From Actinostola sp. cb2023 (Eukaryota; Cnidaria; Anthozoa; Actiniaria; Actinostolidae), in contig JAUJYZ010000192.1 of the NCBI GenBank assembly GCA_033675265.1, positions 1-64,000 of the forward strand: a stretch of 64,000 bases of DNA. The letters are read 5' to 3'. Numbering within the stretch: position 1 is the first letter of the stretch; the number at the start of each line of letters is the position of its first letter. Of this stretch, positions 44,333 to 55,376 are shown one piece after another. The notes beneath the pieces are model-generated. The model was not told the origin of the DNA and ran no database searches. It saw only the letters and a program-made list of their open reading frames with translations. The position numbers were made by a program, and so were the translations under genes.

Positions 44333-45362
44333 CAGTATGTTGTTCTATAATTGTGAACAGTTCTAATTGTGAACACTTTTCAGTAAAAGTGCGGTTTTTA
44401 TACCGTAAAGTTAAGATCGACAAAAAATAATTTACCCGAGCAAATATTGATTTATTTTCAATCATTCAGTGCTATTTTGGACTTCCTGACATTTATTCCG
44501 CGCAAAATTTCAACTTTGACGGCAAGGTAAGCTGACGACTGTTGTTTACAAATTCGAATTTTAAGCGCGCCTTTAGATTCTCAGTGGCAAAGTTCGCATA
44601 TGTTCTTTCTAAAAACGCAAAGTTTTGAGTTTGTTTTTATATGAGCTAAAAGGTAAATAATAACACTTTTCAACAATATTTAGAAAAGTGTTGAAAATGA
44701 ACGAGCAGCATCGGAATGAAAAATTGTGCGTGTTTTTGCGATGTGCATCTAATTGTAAACACGCATGTGCTCACGCATAACTTGGCACTTCATAACATAT
44801 GTAGTTCTTAAGCCTATAGTAAAATTGCCGCTAATGTACCTACACTGGTACAATAGCAAATATTGAGAAGGAAATATGTATAAGAAGTCCGCGTTTGTGG
44901 CCACCGTACAATTACACGAACGTGATGAACGGCATGCATCAATGAACATGCAAACACGTCAGTAATTTAGCGTTGCCCTCTGACTCAACTTCGTTTTAAC
45001 ATTTTTCTAGCATTCGTATCGAAATAACACGAACATAAATATTGTTTTAAGACAACTTGGAACTTGTACATCGAATTGCAAGGCTAGAAATCGATAATAA
45101 TACACAGTATTAAGCCATTAAAAAGCAAGCCAAAAGTGTTCACAATTACAAACAACTCAGTGTTCGCCATTAGACTACCACCAACGGACATGATATAATA
45201 AAATATATTTAGAAAAGTTCAATAATAAATAAAACGAAACTTAATCACATGTTAGCTGAAGTGTAGAGCTAATTCATAGCAAAGGTTCAGGATAATCGTA
45301 CCATATGTTGACGAGAAATAACATGAAGTGCAAAAAGTGTTCACAATTAGAACAACATACTG
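44333..45362. mobile_element. 1.03-kb DNA transposon-like element
   Basis: Ends are CAGTATGTTGTTCTATAATT and AATTAGAACAACATACTG, with TA on both sides. The word TTGTGAACA or its complement recurs inside both ends, and AGTGTTCACAATTA recurs near 45134. There is no transposase. Confidence 0.7.
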
Positions 45363-45829
45363 TAGGTAATAAGATGTTTGATTTATGCGATATTTCGACT
45401 AGCCAAACTAGTATTCATGAGGTACAAATGGATAGTTTATTATCGCGGATCAGAAATATTGACTCTATTGGGCAATTTAAAAGGGAAATAAACCGAATAC
45501 TCTGAACATCAGATTCCCACACGGCAATCATGTAAATCAGTATGCAGTAATAGTACGCATATATTTTTAATTTTTATTTCATGTATATCACTACTTATAT
45601 TGTTATGTTACTGATGATTTTACCGTGTTTAAATAAACTATATGTATGTATGTATGTATGTACATGGTTAAATTGTAGAATATATATAGCAAAAGCGGAA
45701 ATGACCCCCCACTCCAAGAAAACTATGTGTCCTTCCCAGTTATGACCACGTCAATCAAAAGGAAGTTTATAAACATCCTTGTGTTTTTCAATGTGCAAGA
45801 AGCGACGTCAAACGGCAAGCGGAAGTCGT
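45363..45829. other. Intergenic interval
   Basis: A GTAT(GTAT)n run lies at about 45642-45661. No gene was seen. Confidence 0.35.
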
Positions 45830-45957
45830 TATTTTAATATCGCTATTAATCGTTATCATAATCAATGGTTATCGTTATTTTAATATCGTTACTAATCGTT
45901 ATCGTTATTAAAATGGTTATCGTTATTTTAATATCGTTACTAATCGTTATCGTTATA
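45830..45957. repeat. TCGTTA-rich tandem repeat
   Basis: Units of about 30 bp built from AATCGTTATCGTTATTTTA repeat roughly four times. Remnants continue at 46265-46285 after the nested MITE pair, so the MITEs split the array. Confidence 0.7.
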
Positions 45958-46262
45958 GTCCAATTTAGAAAAGCGTGAAATAGACTAGAGTGCAATTTAG
46001 AAAAGCTTGAAAACTAAATAACTAATTAGTACTAAATAGCACTAATGAAACAATAGAAAACAATAGAAATAGCACTATTTAGTACTATTTAAAATTAGTA
46101 CTGTTTCACGCTTTTCTAAATTGCACTCTAGTACTAACTTTAAATGATTTAAATAGACTAGTACTAAATAGTGCTATTTCTATTGTTTTCTATTGTTTCA
46201 TTAGTGCTATTTAGTACTAATTAGTTATTTAGTTTTGGCAACGGCTTTTCTAAATTGCACTC
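45958..46262. mobile_element. Two nested MITEs of the GAGTGC / ACTATT family
   Basis: An outer element (TA-flanked, ends GTCCAATTTAGAAAAGCG and GCTTTTCTAAATTGCACTC) is interrupted at 45988-46128 by a second complete element (GAGTGCAATTTAGAAAAGC, TA-flanked). Both share the AAACAATAGAAAACAATAGA core with 5995-6135. Confidence 0.75.
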
Positions 46263-46375
46263 TACTAATCGTTATCGTTATCGCTACAACAAATTAAGAG
46301 TAGATTAATTGTACTAATATAATCATTCATTGTCCACATTACAGAACTGAACTGACTGCTACCAGCTAAAACTTC

Positions 46376-46801
46376 ATGATGTTGGCGAAAATTTCGCTTC
46401 TTTTGCTTGTGGCCTTTCTGATTTACCAAACCCAGCCAAGCGGAGCCTCAAACGCGTGAGTGTGAATTTTTATTATTTTATTATGAGGTATTGTAATTTC
46501 ATAGCTATCTATCGATTACTCTGAATGACTCAGAATTCCATGTAGAAAACTGTTGGTTTTACTAGAGATAACAGTCAAAACATGTAGATCAAGGAGTATT
46601 GGCCAATCACAGCTTGTACCTACCAAATATGGTATATGATGACCAAATATGGTATATGATGACCAAATATGGTATATCATGACCAAATATGGTATATCAT
46701 GACCAAATATGGTATATCATTGACCAAATATGATATATCATGACTCGCGGCTTGGTAAATATCCACAACTACTCACCTCCACTTCGGAGAATAATTGTTA
46801 A

Positions 46802-46897
<96 letters not shown>

Positions 46898-48252
46898 GCA
46901 ATTACTGACGTTAGTATCTTCTGAATCACGATTAGGAAGTATCCCTTAAAACCGTGGGTATCTATCTCAGGGGAAGTAAGACTTAAAGGGTGCTTTGAAG
47001 TCAGGCCATGTGTAGCTAAACAGCAAATTGGCACAAAGAAAAATCCAGCGCCATCCTGCAAAGCCATCCTGGACAACGACAGGTAACAGCTTGACTGTTG
47101 TGTCTACTGTCTGACACAACCTTTAACCATTTCTTCTTCAATCAGGTCTGCACGAAGCGGGGTGTACTACATCAAAACCAAACCAACGGTTACTAAAGCG
47201 TACTGCTATATGGAGAACGTCCCTGGATGTGGTGGTGGTGGATGGACTACTATCATGAAGACAAACGGCTACATGGTAACATTTAGTTGGCAGATTTTCA
47301 TTCGGTCGTTGCCAATACGTGAGAAAATCTCTTCCAGATACGCTCAACGTAGTCTCCCTCGCAGCCATCTTTAGATCCGTCACGCACTAATAAAGACGGC
47401 TGCGAGGGAGACTACGCTCAACGTACGTTGATTGGCAACAATCATCAGTCCACCTGCATGACGCACCGTATCTTCTATCATTTTTGTACAACTTTATTTT
47501 TCACCGAACACAAGCTAACTATCATTTTTTCTCTGCAGCAAACATTTCGTTACGATTCGATCTTCTGGAAAAACAAAGACTCCCATAACGACATTGGCGG
47601 CCAATCAGGTACCGATATCCAGGAGACCAAACTCCCCACCTACTGGACCTTGCCGTTTACTAAACTTTGTCTGGGGATGAAGACCAAAGCTGCTCAACAG
47701 CAACCCAAATGGGTTCATTTGAACTATCAGTAAGTTATTCGAAACACATTATAATCAGGTCATTTTAGCTTGCCTCAATGTCCCCCCACTTCATATCTCT
47801 TGGGAATAGCGTTTTGTGTTTGAAATTTTTTACACGCGCGTTAGAACGTTAAGAAATATTCGCATGGTTACACGGTTACATGCTGGCTTGAAATGGGAAA
47901 AGATGCAAACGAAAACGGTCTAATACATGATTGATATTTGCTGATAAACCTTTGCGCATGTGTTTTTAGGGCGAATTCGCTGTACTCCGTGATAGCAGAC
48001 GGAAATTACCGCGGCTTCTCCATCGGTCGTGACAAATGGAAGTCCCTGCTGCCTGGTTCCTATTTGCAGCCTCATTGCAATCGAGAAGGCTTCAATTCCT
48101 TAAAAAGGGTACGAATCGGGATCGAAGCAAATAACGAGAACAACTGTGGAAGTCCTGATTCTCATCTCGGCTTTGGCCTCAAATGTCATGAGACCACCGG
48201 TAATTGCGGACAGAAGAAAATCAAAGCTCATGGTTATATTTTAGCTCAGTAG
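46376..48252 (+). CDS. Secreted USOMP5-like skeletal-matrix-type protein, 4 exons
   Basis: Exons 46376-46455, 47146-47275, 47539-47729 and 47970-48252 join to 227 codons. A signal peptide (MMLAKISLLLLVAFLIYQT, cleavage probably near residue 23-25) precedes a compact cysteine-containing domain with GVYYIK, GCGGGGWTTIMK, FRYDSIFW, SLYSVIADGNYRG and ENNCGSPDSHLGFG. These features follow a cnidarian protein family that includes 'uncharacterized skeletal organic matrix protein 5', found in Acropora skeleton and distantly related to fibrinogen-like domains (family knowledge). Presence in the skeleton here is inferred only; such genes also exist in non-calcifying anthozoans. AATAAA words follow at 48308 and 48449. 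Confidence 0.82.
46621..46742. repeat. 20-bp tandem repeat in intron 1
   Basis: About six copies of ACCAAATATGGTATATGATG or its TATCATG variant. Confidence 0.9.
46802..46896. repeat. (AAT)n microsatellite, ~95 bp
   Basis: About 31 uninterrupted triplets lie in intron 1 of the USOMP5-like gene. Homopolymeric isoleucine and leucine frames come from it. Confidence 0.95.
47350..47416. mobile_element. Small MITE, CTCCCTCGCAGCC ends
   Basis: GTAGTCTCCCTCGCAGCC and its complement flank a ~30-bp loop. It lies in intron 2, between exons 2 and 3 of the USOMP5-like gene. Confidence 0.75.
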
Positions 48253-48588
48253 CTCCCAGGACCTTGACCGGCGGCAAAACTAAACACGCTTAGCTTAAGA
48301 AAACTAAAATAAACAAAGCAGAAGAGAAACGCTTCAGTGAGGTGAGGACTGCAGTAGAGTGAGTCAACGAAGACGTAGTTGACAGGAGAGTTTAGTATCA
48401 GTGTTTTCTCTTTTGACTGTAAAAGTAAATGATAATTTGGCTAAACTAAATAAAGAGCATTTCCAAAACCCAACTTGTCTTGACATTATATATCTCGTGG
48501 TTATGTGCTTTGTTCTTTGTTGATCCGTGATGTAAACATCGCAAACCCTTGTCGTGGCATGAAAAGGCTCATATTCAGTCAGCGGCAA

Positions 48589-48955
48589 CCGTCTGTTTTA
48601 ACATGCGCAGCGCATTGCAAGCTTCATTACCTTATTCTCGTTCCCAGAGCTCCTCGGTTTCGGTCCTCTCCGAGAATGTCATTACCTTGGATACTTATCT
48701 TGAGTCATCAAACTGGTTATGATAACTGATTTTATTCATCAAAAGATCGCCAATAAACAATGTCTTTATATCGGCTACCAGGAGCCCGATACTACTATTT
48801 TTCTCGTTAATTCAAAGTATTACAAGTAGAGTGGTCGACTGCGGTAGATGATGATGGAAATGGTGGCAGTATACAAATGCTAATGAGAACTTTCATGACA
48901 TTTAATTGACTGATCAAAATTTACAAATGTTAATCTCGACATTTTGCAACGATAG
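48589..48955. other. Intergenic interval downstream of the USOMP5-like gene
   Basis: No feature is recognised. Confidence 0.35.
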
Positions 48956-48959
48956 ATCG

Positions 48960-49330
48960 AAAAGACAAGAAAAAGAAAACGGTAAAAAAAGTGTTGGTGT
49001 CCACGGAGAGTCGATCCCCGTATTTCCAGCGGGCTACATTAGTCAATAAATTTCCATAACAATGACCGTTACACGCGATAGACTACTAAATTTACCCTCG
49101 AAATCAATCGGAAGTACAGATAGCTGAAGTAGTAAGGGGCAGTCATTTAGGACTAGGATACGACTGTTCCCTCCCTCTTTGACTACAACGCTGATTGTGT
49201 ACTACTCGATAGCGCGGATGAGGCCGAAATCTTCGTCATATACGAAACATACGGTGACTCAGCATTTAAGTCTGGGTGTATGGTCGATTTTTAGTGTTTT
49301 GCATATAATTTCCTAAGCAGTGTGCGGGTT
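48960..49330 (-). repeat. Second copy of the 3.69-4.13 kb SINE-containing block
   Basis: It shares CAGTCGGATCCTAGG-type sequence (degenerate) and GAGGGAGGGAACAGTCG with 3895-3945 in reverse orientation. A-box-like TAGCGCGGATGAG lies at 49211, and a separated GGTTCGAG at 49328. Confidence 0.55.
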
Positions 49331-49710
49331 CGAGTTTTTTTAATGATTTCTTTTGTCTTTTACATTCTTTTTTTATTTTCGGTAAAGTTTATTTTTCAAT
49401 GATTTTTTATATTTTAGTTTCTGGCAGTTTTTTTCGGTAAAGTTTACTTTTACTTTCTCTTCCTTCCCTTTATTTTCCCCAAAACTGAATCACGGTATTT
49501 GTTTCGAGGGTGCGCCTAATAGGTGAGGTGCGTCTTATACGCGAGAAAATATGTGCCGACAATAACACAATAGTAATGGTTTACTTTATGAACTTTGTAA
49601 CTTACAATACAATGAAATAACATCTCGTGTCGAACAAGGCGTTATTTACATTATCTTTAATTTTCTATCGATAGAAATGCAGCCAAACATATGAGGTCTG
49701 TTTTCTTAAA

Positions 49711-49737
49711 GGGGTCTTGTTGACGAAGACCCCTTTT
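49711..49737. repeat. Short hairpin GGGGTCTTGTTGACGAAGACCCC
   Basis: GGGGTCTT and AAGACCCC flank GTTGACG, followed by TTTTGTAATAGTAACAGTTG. A related but imperfect sequence lies at 5950-5985. Function is unknown. Confidence 0.5.
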
Positions 49738-50458
49738 GTAATAGTAACAGTTGACAATTATTGTGCTCCTAGCAACAAATTGACCCAGAAATGAAAACCA
49801 ACACCAAACTGAAGCGTTCTGATAGTTTCACGAAAAAAAAACAGCAAATGTATTGGAGAAAATCGTCTTTCCTAATTTTTCGCCCTATTAGATGTTGCAG
49901 CAGCTCAGACATTTACTGTATTGAAATTGAAATTCCCGTCGATCAGCCGATCAAAAAAAAAAACGAAACCCGAGAACTCTTTCGGGGAGCGTCGACTGAC
50001 GTCATGGAAATGAATATTTAATAAGGTCCTTTTGAGGCATCCCTTTTAGCCTCCACCCACAAATCTCGATTGCAGCCAATATGAAAATCAGCCACAGGAA
50101 CCCCATCTCAACACAGGAAGCCCACCAGATTAGTTTCGATGCTCGCTGCGCTGAATGAATGAATGAAAACCTTTATTTAAACAGGGTATTCCCTTCAGTA
50201 ACAAAACGTACTGCTATCAATGGGAGCCCTCATTTGCTCGCAGCAAATAACTCAATTTTTAATCACATTACGGCCTTTTTCTTTAATCAAAATGTAACAG
50301 AATCGAGTGAAAAAGAAAGAATAATTACAATGTAACGTTTTAGCTACAGTAGTTTATAGGTTAGGTAATAAAATCAAAAATCAAATCAAATACTAATTCA
50401 CCGACCCAAATGCGCAATATATAGTCACCATGCAAATTGGAAAATGTACTAAAACCTG

Positions 50459-50725
50459 GGGTGCTTACCATTTACTCGGAAAAACCGGAAATTCCGGTTG
50501 GAAAAACAAATGGTATGTGTCATTCCAATCGGAAAGTTTCGGAAAACTCGGTCTAGCGTTTGAGGTAATCCACTTTTCCCGCTCTTTTCGTTTTTTTTCC
50601 GTAGACGCGTGTACCATTAGACCGAGTTTTCCGGAACTTTCCGATCGGAATGACACATACCAAGAGAAAACCTTTTTTTTTCAAACCGGAATTTCCGGTT
50701 TTTCCGAGTAAATGGTAAGCATCCC
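50459..50725. mobile_element. MITE, 267 bp, GGGTGCTTACC ends
   Basis: Terminal repeats GGGTGCTTACCATTTACTCG and the complement extend inward through AAAAACCGGAAATTCCGG for about 120 bp with small gaps. Flanks are TG/TG. The empty site in copy 1 reads AACCTGATTTCC near 35240. Confidence 0.88.
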
Positions 50726-51099
50726 TGATTTCCAAGTGCAAGAGGCCTCTGATGTCACTGTGTAAACGGGCCTGACTCGAACATAAGCGCAAGGATAAAC
50801 TGACGTTTCCCAATTGATTTGCTTGCGCTTCTGCTTGTGTGTGTCTTAGGGTAAAATAAATGTTAGGCATAAGTCAGGAATTCATTAATCATTTTAAAAT
50901 GATATTTTAATTGTGAATATATTTATCTAATAAAGAATCATTTTTGGATCTTTATAGTGCGTTGTAGCTTTAATATATGTTTTGCAAGGTATGTACATAT
51001 AGAAAAACAAAACTTTCACAAAATGACGATGATCTTCAGGATTCAACACACAACTTTTCTCGCCACGAAAATATTTGGAAACAGCCGATAATGGCGTTA

Positions 51100-51212
51100 C
51101 GGCGGGGTTTTTTCTTGGGGAGGGGATTCAGTGGGGAGGGGATTCAGTGGGAGGATCAATTATTCTCCCAAAATCCCCCCCCCCCCCCAAAAAAAAAAAA
51201 CCCCGCAGGTTA
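51100..51212. repeat. G/C-tract palindromic insert
   Basis: GCGGGGTTTTTTCTTGGGG is inverted as runs of C, A and CCCCGC. Between are two copies of GGGGATTCAGTGGG. It is absent from copy 1. Confidence 0.65.
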
Positions 51213-51541
51213 GGCGTCACGCAAGAGTTGATCTATTGCGCCCGCAAGCACTTTCGGTTATGCATATTCATGATTAATCAACGTCTGAAATTTCCAGGAA
51301 TCGCTTTTATGTGTGTTTTGATATTCAGTGTTTCAATCGTTTTCTTCGTCAAGGATTTTTGACTCGCAGAAGCAGCTATTAGGATTTGTTTTCTGATTTA
51401 TTGAAGAGTCAGTCGGGAAAGGATACTGATAATCAAGGTAAATGTCCACTCGAGAGTAGACAGAGTACTGAATGAATTTCAGTTAGCAGTACGCGCGCCA
51501 ACTCACTTTCGTGAAAGTAACTAAACAATATAAATGACTTA

Positions 51542-51790
51542 TGCCCCATTCACACCAAAACGTGTTTAGCTAAACCGGGTTTTTCTAGCTTCTATAATCT
51601 GAGAGCATCGAAATTTCACAAGACATGGATCAAACTATCTGGTATTTATACTATGTAACACAAAGGACAGCTTACCAGCGCACAGTTTTGTGCCAAATGT
51701 TGCGTGGCGTTTATAGATAATTTTCTAAACCTGTCAGTTAGTTAAACCACGTACTTTAAAACATGTTTTAGCCTCGGTGTGAACGGGGCA
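51542..51790. mobile_element. MITE, TGCCCCATTCACACC ends, 249 bp
   Basis: TGCCCCATTCACACC and GGTGTGAACGGGGCA are inverted, with TTTAGCTAAAC-like inner arms. Confidence 0.75.
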
Positions 51791-52490
51791 TAATTAGTTA
51801 TAAATGATTTCGTTTATAATAGCGTTTCCGATTTTAAAACACACATGACATTGAAACACTGATTGTATTTGTGTGCGGTCAGTTCAGTGGAACATTTCAG
51901 TTGAAAACGCTCTCCGTTTTCATTCTACTAGTGTGGACGGCTGACGTAAAAAGGAAGCTTGACAATTATTTTTAGAATTATATTTAGAGAATAGTTTGAT
52001 ACATTTTTGGAAAAGCCAAAAAGGAGCATTTGAATTGAAAACATATAAGTGTGGACGAGATCTTAATATTTTTGGAGCTTAAACGTTCATAAGGTACTTT
52101 TTAAAAATAAGTAGAGGTAATCATACGCGGTTTCGAGTTCAATTTGGAAATAATTCGCATGAGTGTTTTTCAAAGAGTGTCAAAATTTGAGTTCTTTGAA
52201 AAGCACAGAGTGCAAATTATTCCAAATTGAACGAGAAATCGTTCAATATATGGTCTCTTGCTACCAATAATAATATTCATGAAAAATAATTCTGCAAATG
52301 CACTGCTCTTAGCCAATCAGAATCGAGAATTTGTTTCATGAAAATACAGAAACACTGAAAAACAATCGCAAACCCATCATAAATTTCTCGTGTAATGACG
52401 GTAAGAAAGAGTATGTCTGGATTATTTACCGAGCGATAATAAGTTAAGTTAAAATTTATGAGTTTTGAAGCTTATATATACAATGTTGAC

Positions 52491-52525
<35 letters not shown>

Positions 52526-52553
52526 ATGTTCATGGTTCTTCAGGTTTTAAAAG
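51791..52553. other. Upstream region of the 259-codon gene
   Basis: It contains a hairpin at about 52125-52245 (GTTCAATTTGGAATAATT-type arms), a GTTTTCATTCTACTAGTGTG word typical of another MITE at 51918, and an (ATT)n run at 52495-52524. A good splice acceptor, TTCTTCAG at 52536-52543, lies 10 bases before the ATG, so the 5' UTR is probably spliced. Confidence 0.5.
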
Positions 52554-53333
52554 ATGACGCAAAGAAGTCTTAAATCATACGACCCTCTGGCTTACTACGT
52601 TAACAAAGTCGGGGAACTTGACCCGAAGGTAGTGCTTGCTCATCAAAACAAAGACCAAGAAAAGAAAAGGCAGCTACTAACAATTGGGGACAAAGCCCAG
52701 TACGACGTATTTATTTGCGTCAACAGTGAATGGCATGGATTCGTTCTTTTAGCATTGAGCGGACAACCCAACTCTGGGTTTTATAAAGACTTACTTGAAG
52801 ACGACCCTTTCAAGATCCCTGCTCAGCTGTTATGTACCATCTATGAGCTCCGTTATGATGATTCAATCCAGCGAATGTACAAAATCTCCAGAAAAATGAG
52901 AATGTTTAAAGACATCGAGAAGTACACGAAGAAGTCGTATTTCATTGGAAGGTACACAGGAGTTCCAATTAAAGCTCTAGACTTTGCTGCATTGAGTGCC
53001 GCACCCCACCGCTATGAGGCAATTCTCCACGACTGCGTCAGCTTTGCCATGGAATACTGCGATGCGTTGCTAAGTTACAGCACGAATGGCCTCGAAATCG
53101 AGCCGAAGGTTCATGCCAACATCAACAAAGCATCGGCAACTGGCTTCAGTGTGGAGAGATTGTCAAGGCAGAATTTCCTCTCAGGGTGGGTGGGTAACGT
53201 TTCGATAGGTGGGGCAGATGTCTCGAGTTTCTTGGGAAGCCGCCATGGGTTTCTTGTTATTATTCTAGTGGCTTTGTTTGTGTTGGTCTACCCGGTGATT
53301 GTTGCGCTTATTGTCATTCGTTTTACTAAATGA
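52554..53333 (+). CDS. Orphan tail-anchored protein, possible LRAT/PLAAT-type fold, 259 aa
   Basis: One uninterrupted coding exon, 259 residues. There is no signal peptide. A C-terminal hydrophobic helix at about 232-256 (LVIILVALFVLVYPVIVALI) is followed by only RFTK, the layout of a tail-anchored protein with a cytosolic body. The family was not recognised. Two segments resemble the permuted NlpC/P60 (LRAT/PLAAT) fold: SEWHGFVLLAL with His61, and YEAILHDCVSFAMEYC with Cys161. LRAT and PLAAT enzymes also have His before Cys, roughly 90-100 residues apart, and a C-terminal membrane helix (family knowledge). The enzyme assignment is inference. It may equally be a lineage-specific membrane protein. 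AATAAA occurs at 53470. Confidence 0.8.
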   Translation: MTQRSLKSYDPLAYYVNKVGELDPKVVLAHQNKDQEKKRQLLTIGDKAQYDVFICVNSEWHGFVLLALSGQPNSGFYKDLLEDDPFKIPAQLLCTIYELRYDDSIQRMYKISRKMRMFKDIEKYTKKSYFIGRYTGVPIKALDFAALSAAPHRYEAILHDCVSFAMEYCDALLSYSTNGLEIEPKVHANINKASATGFSVERLSRQNFLSGWVGNVSIGGADVSSFLGSRHGFLVIILVALFVLVYPVIVALIVIRFTK

Positions 53334-54482
53334 ATCCGAAGTAATTTCAGTCTATTATCCTCTTTTTCCATGCAAATGGTTATTTCTCAGGGAAAAGTCT
53401 ATAAATTATGACTCTTTATAATATACATGTATATCCCTTGCACCAATTCCTAATGTTGGGGGAAAAAACAATAAACAGTCCAAACTCAGTTTCACAGCAC
53501 TGCTGGTACAACATTCGCTTGATGGGAAGGAAACCTTTGCGAATTATGAAATATAAATGCAAAATATTTTCATTGTTTTTTTCCCATTCTGAGAACTATT
53601 GCAATGAGTCAATTATTAATAGCCATACATATGTTTTAAGAGGAGATTTTTTAAGAACGCGCGTATTGAGCGCCAAAAACCAATAGCATGGAGAATATGT
53701 TTTGTACAAGGCTGAAACTGCTTTAGCAAAGAGTTCAAGTTATTTGTGATGGTTTTTAACAGGCAAAAGTGAAATTAGAGTGTTAATCCAAAGTGAAAAT
53801 TTGATCTGAAAACAGTCCACATGGGCTAGATCTGTATATTTGCTAGTATTGCTGATGTTTTCCCCTGAATTACCTCAAATTTGAAACAAAAAGCAGGAAA
53901 ATGGCTTTGTACAACGCTAAAACAGCTTTAGGCAGACAATTTACTTTGTTTTTAATAGTTTGTGCTTAGTTAAAATAAAATTAGAGTGTTAATCCAAGGC
54001 GAAAATCGAAATTCAAACTGTTCAAAAGCGCTCGTTTTTGGCGCTTTTGGCGGATATTACGCGATGTTGAAATAAATATCCTCTTAATCTTAACTGGTTT
54101 ATAGGGTCAGAGATCTGTGTAACAGCCACCCCTAGCCTGAAAAATTTGTAATACTGAAGAAAAATAAAATTAATAATTCAGAAACAATGAAGCATGTTTT
54201 ATTTACAAATAAATTTTATTACAAATAAATGTTTTCATTATATTGAGTGCAAAAACTGCTGAACAGCAGCAGGCACAGCAGTAGCTGCTTTGTACTTCAG
54301 CTAATTTGGATTCCATATTTTATGTAAAAGAAAAAATGGGGAATTGTTATTTGTTTTTATCTGTCTCCATCAGCCATCCTAACTTAAACTGCCCTCTAAT
54401 AATCTATGTACAATTAAAATATTTATTGATTAAAGACAATGTTTGATTTGGACTTCCTCAAGGATAACTGATCGTGGCACGA
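53334..54482. other. Interval with a diverged direct repeat
   Basis: Bases 53708-53818 and 53914-54020 share AAATTAGAGTGTTAATCCAA and flanking words. No gene is recognised. Confidence 0.45.
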
Positions 54483-54642
54483 CAGGGTTCTCTGTAGAAA
54501 CCAGTGGAATTCTGCTGTCTTTAATAGCTCCTTTTCAATGGCTATAGAATTTGTCTTTGTGTGTCAACTTCTACAAAATAGTCATTGTTACACACTGTTC
54601 TCAGTGTTGGGTCAGCTGTTTAAAATTCTCCTGAGAACCCTG
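54483..54642. mobile_element. hAT-like MITE, CAGGGTTCTC family, copy 2
   Basis: Ends are CAGGGTTCTCTGTAG and CTGAGAACCCTG, 160 bp. Confidence 0.65.
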
Positions 54643-54724
54643 CACATGTACTACTGCTTGCAATGACATTACTGCATCCTATGTCTAGTTTATGAACATT
54701 AAAACAATATTTGCATTGGATTGC

Positions 54725-55190
54725 ATCAAGAGACCACAATACTAAGAGACAGCGAATCTCGTACTGATGTGTGGTCGATGCTCGTGGCGCTATATCTATT
54801 TTTAGTAACACAGTTTTTGCAGCGCATGCTCGATCGATGGCATGAGTGGTGTGAGTAGCGCACGTACGACTATAATTATTATCAAGAGACCATAATACTA
54901 AGAGAGCAAATCTCATACTGATGTGTGGTCGATGCTCGTGGCACTATATCTATAACTATTTTTAGTAACACAGTTTTTGCAGCGCGTGCTCAATCGATGG
55001 CATGAGTGGTGTGAGTAGCGCGCGTACGACTACAATTTTATTCAAAAACACAACAGAATTATTATAATCCTCAAGTGTGCTCACCTTCCGGTTACTAAAA
55101 ATAGATCTAGCGCCACGAGCATATCCCAAACATCATTCCACGCAATTTGCTATCTTAGTATTATGGTCTCTTGATTGCATTGGACCCATG
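54725..55190. repeat. Direct plus inverted repeat cluster
   Basis: A ~160-bp unit (TGTGTGGTCGATGCTCGTGG, TAGTAACACAGTTTTTGCAG, CATGAGTGGTGTGAGTAGCG) occurs twice in tandem. A partial inverted copy (GTTACTAAAAATAGATCTAG through AGTATTATGGTCTCTTG) follows at 55093-55180. Confidence 0.8.
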
Positions 55191-55376
55191 CTGCAATCAT
55201 ATTGCTTAAGCAACTTTACTATTATTATTATTTACAACATGTGTCCACGCCATCAGACAGCAGCCATGCATTGCATCCACATTCGCTATACATGTAGTTG
55301 AACATATTGTTTTTTCTTGATGTTATATGATTTATTTATTACCAGGCATTTTAACAATATTTCATCTTTCTCTGTG

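Larger units (their letters stand above)
50245..51342 (+). repeat. Segmental repeat, copy 2 (filled site)
   Basis: The counterpart of 35021-35685, enlarged by a 267-bp MITE (50459-50725) and a ~110-bp palindromic insert (51100-51212). Confidence 0.8.

Noticed and set aside
46740..47076. ORFs with long isoleucine or leucine runs
   Set aside because: They come from the (AAT)n microsatellite.
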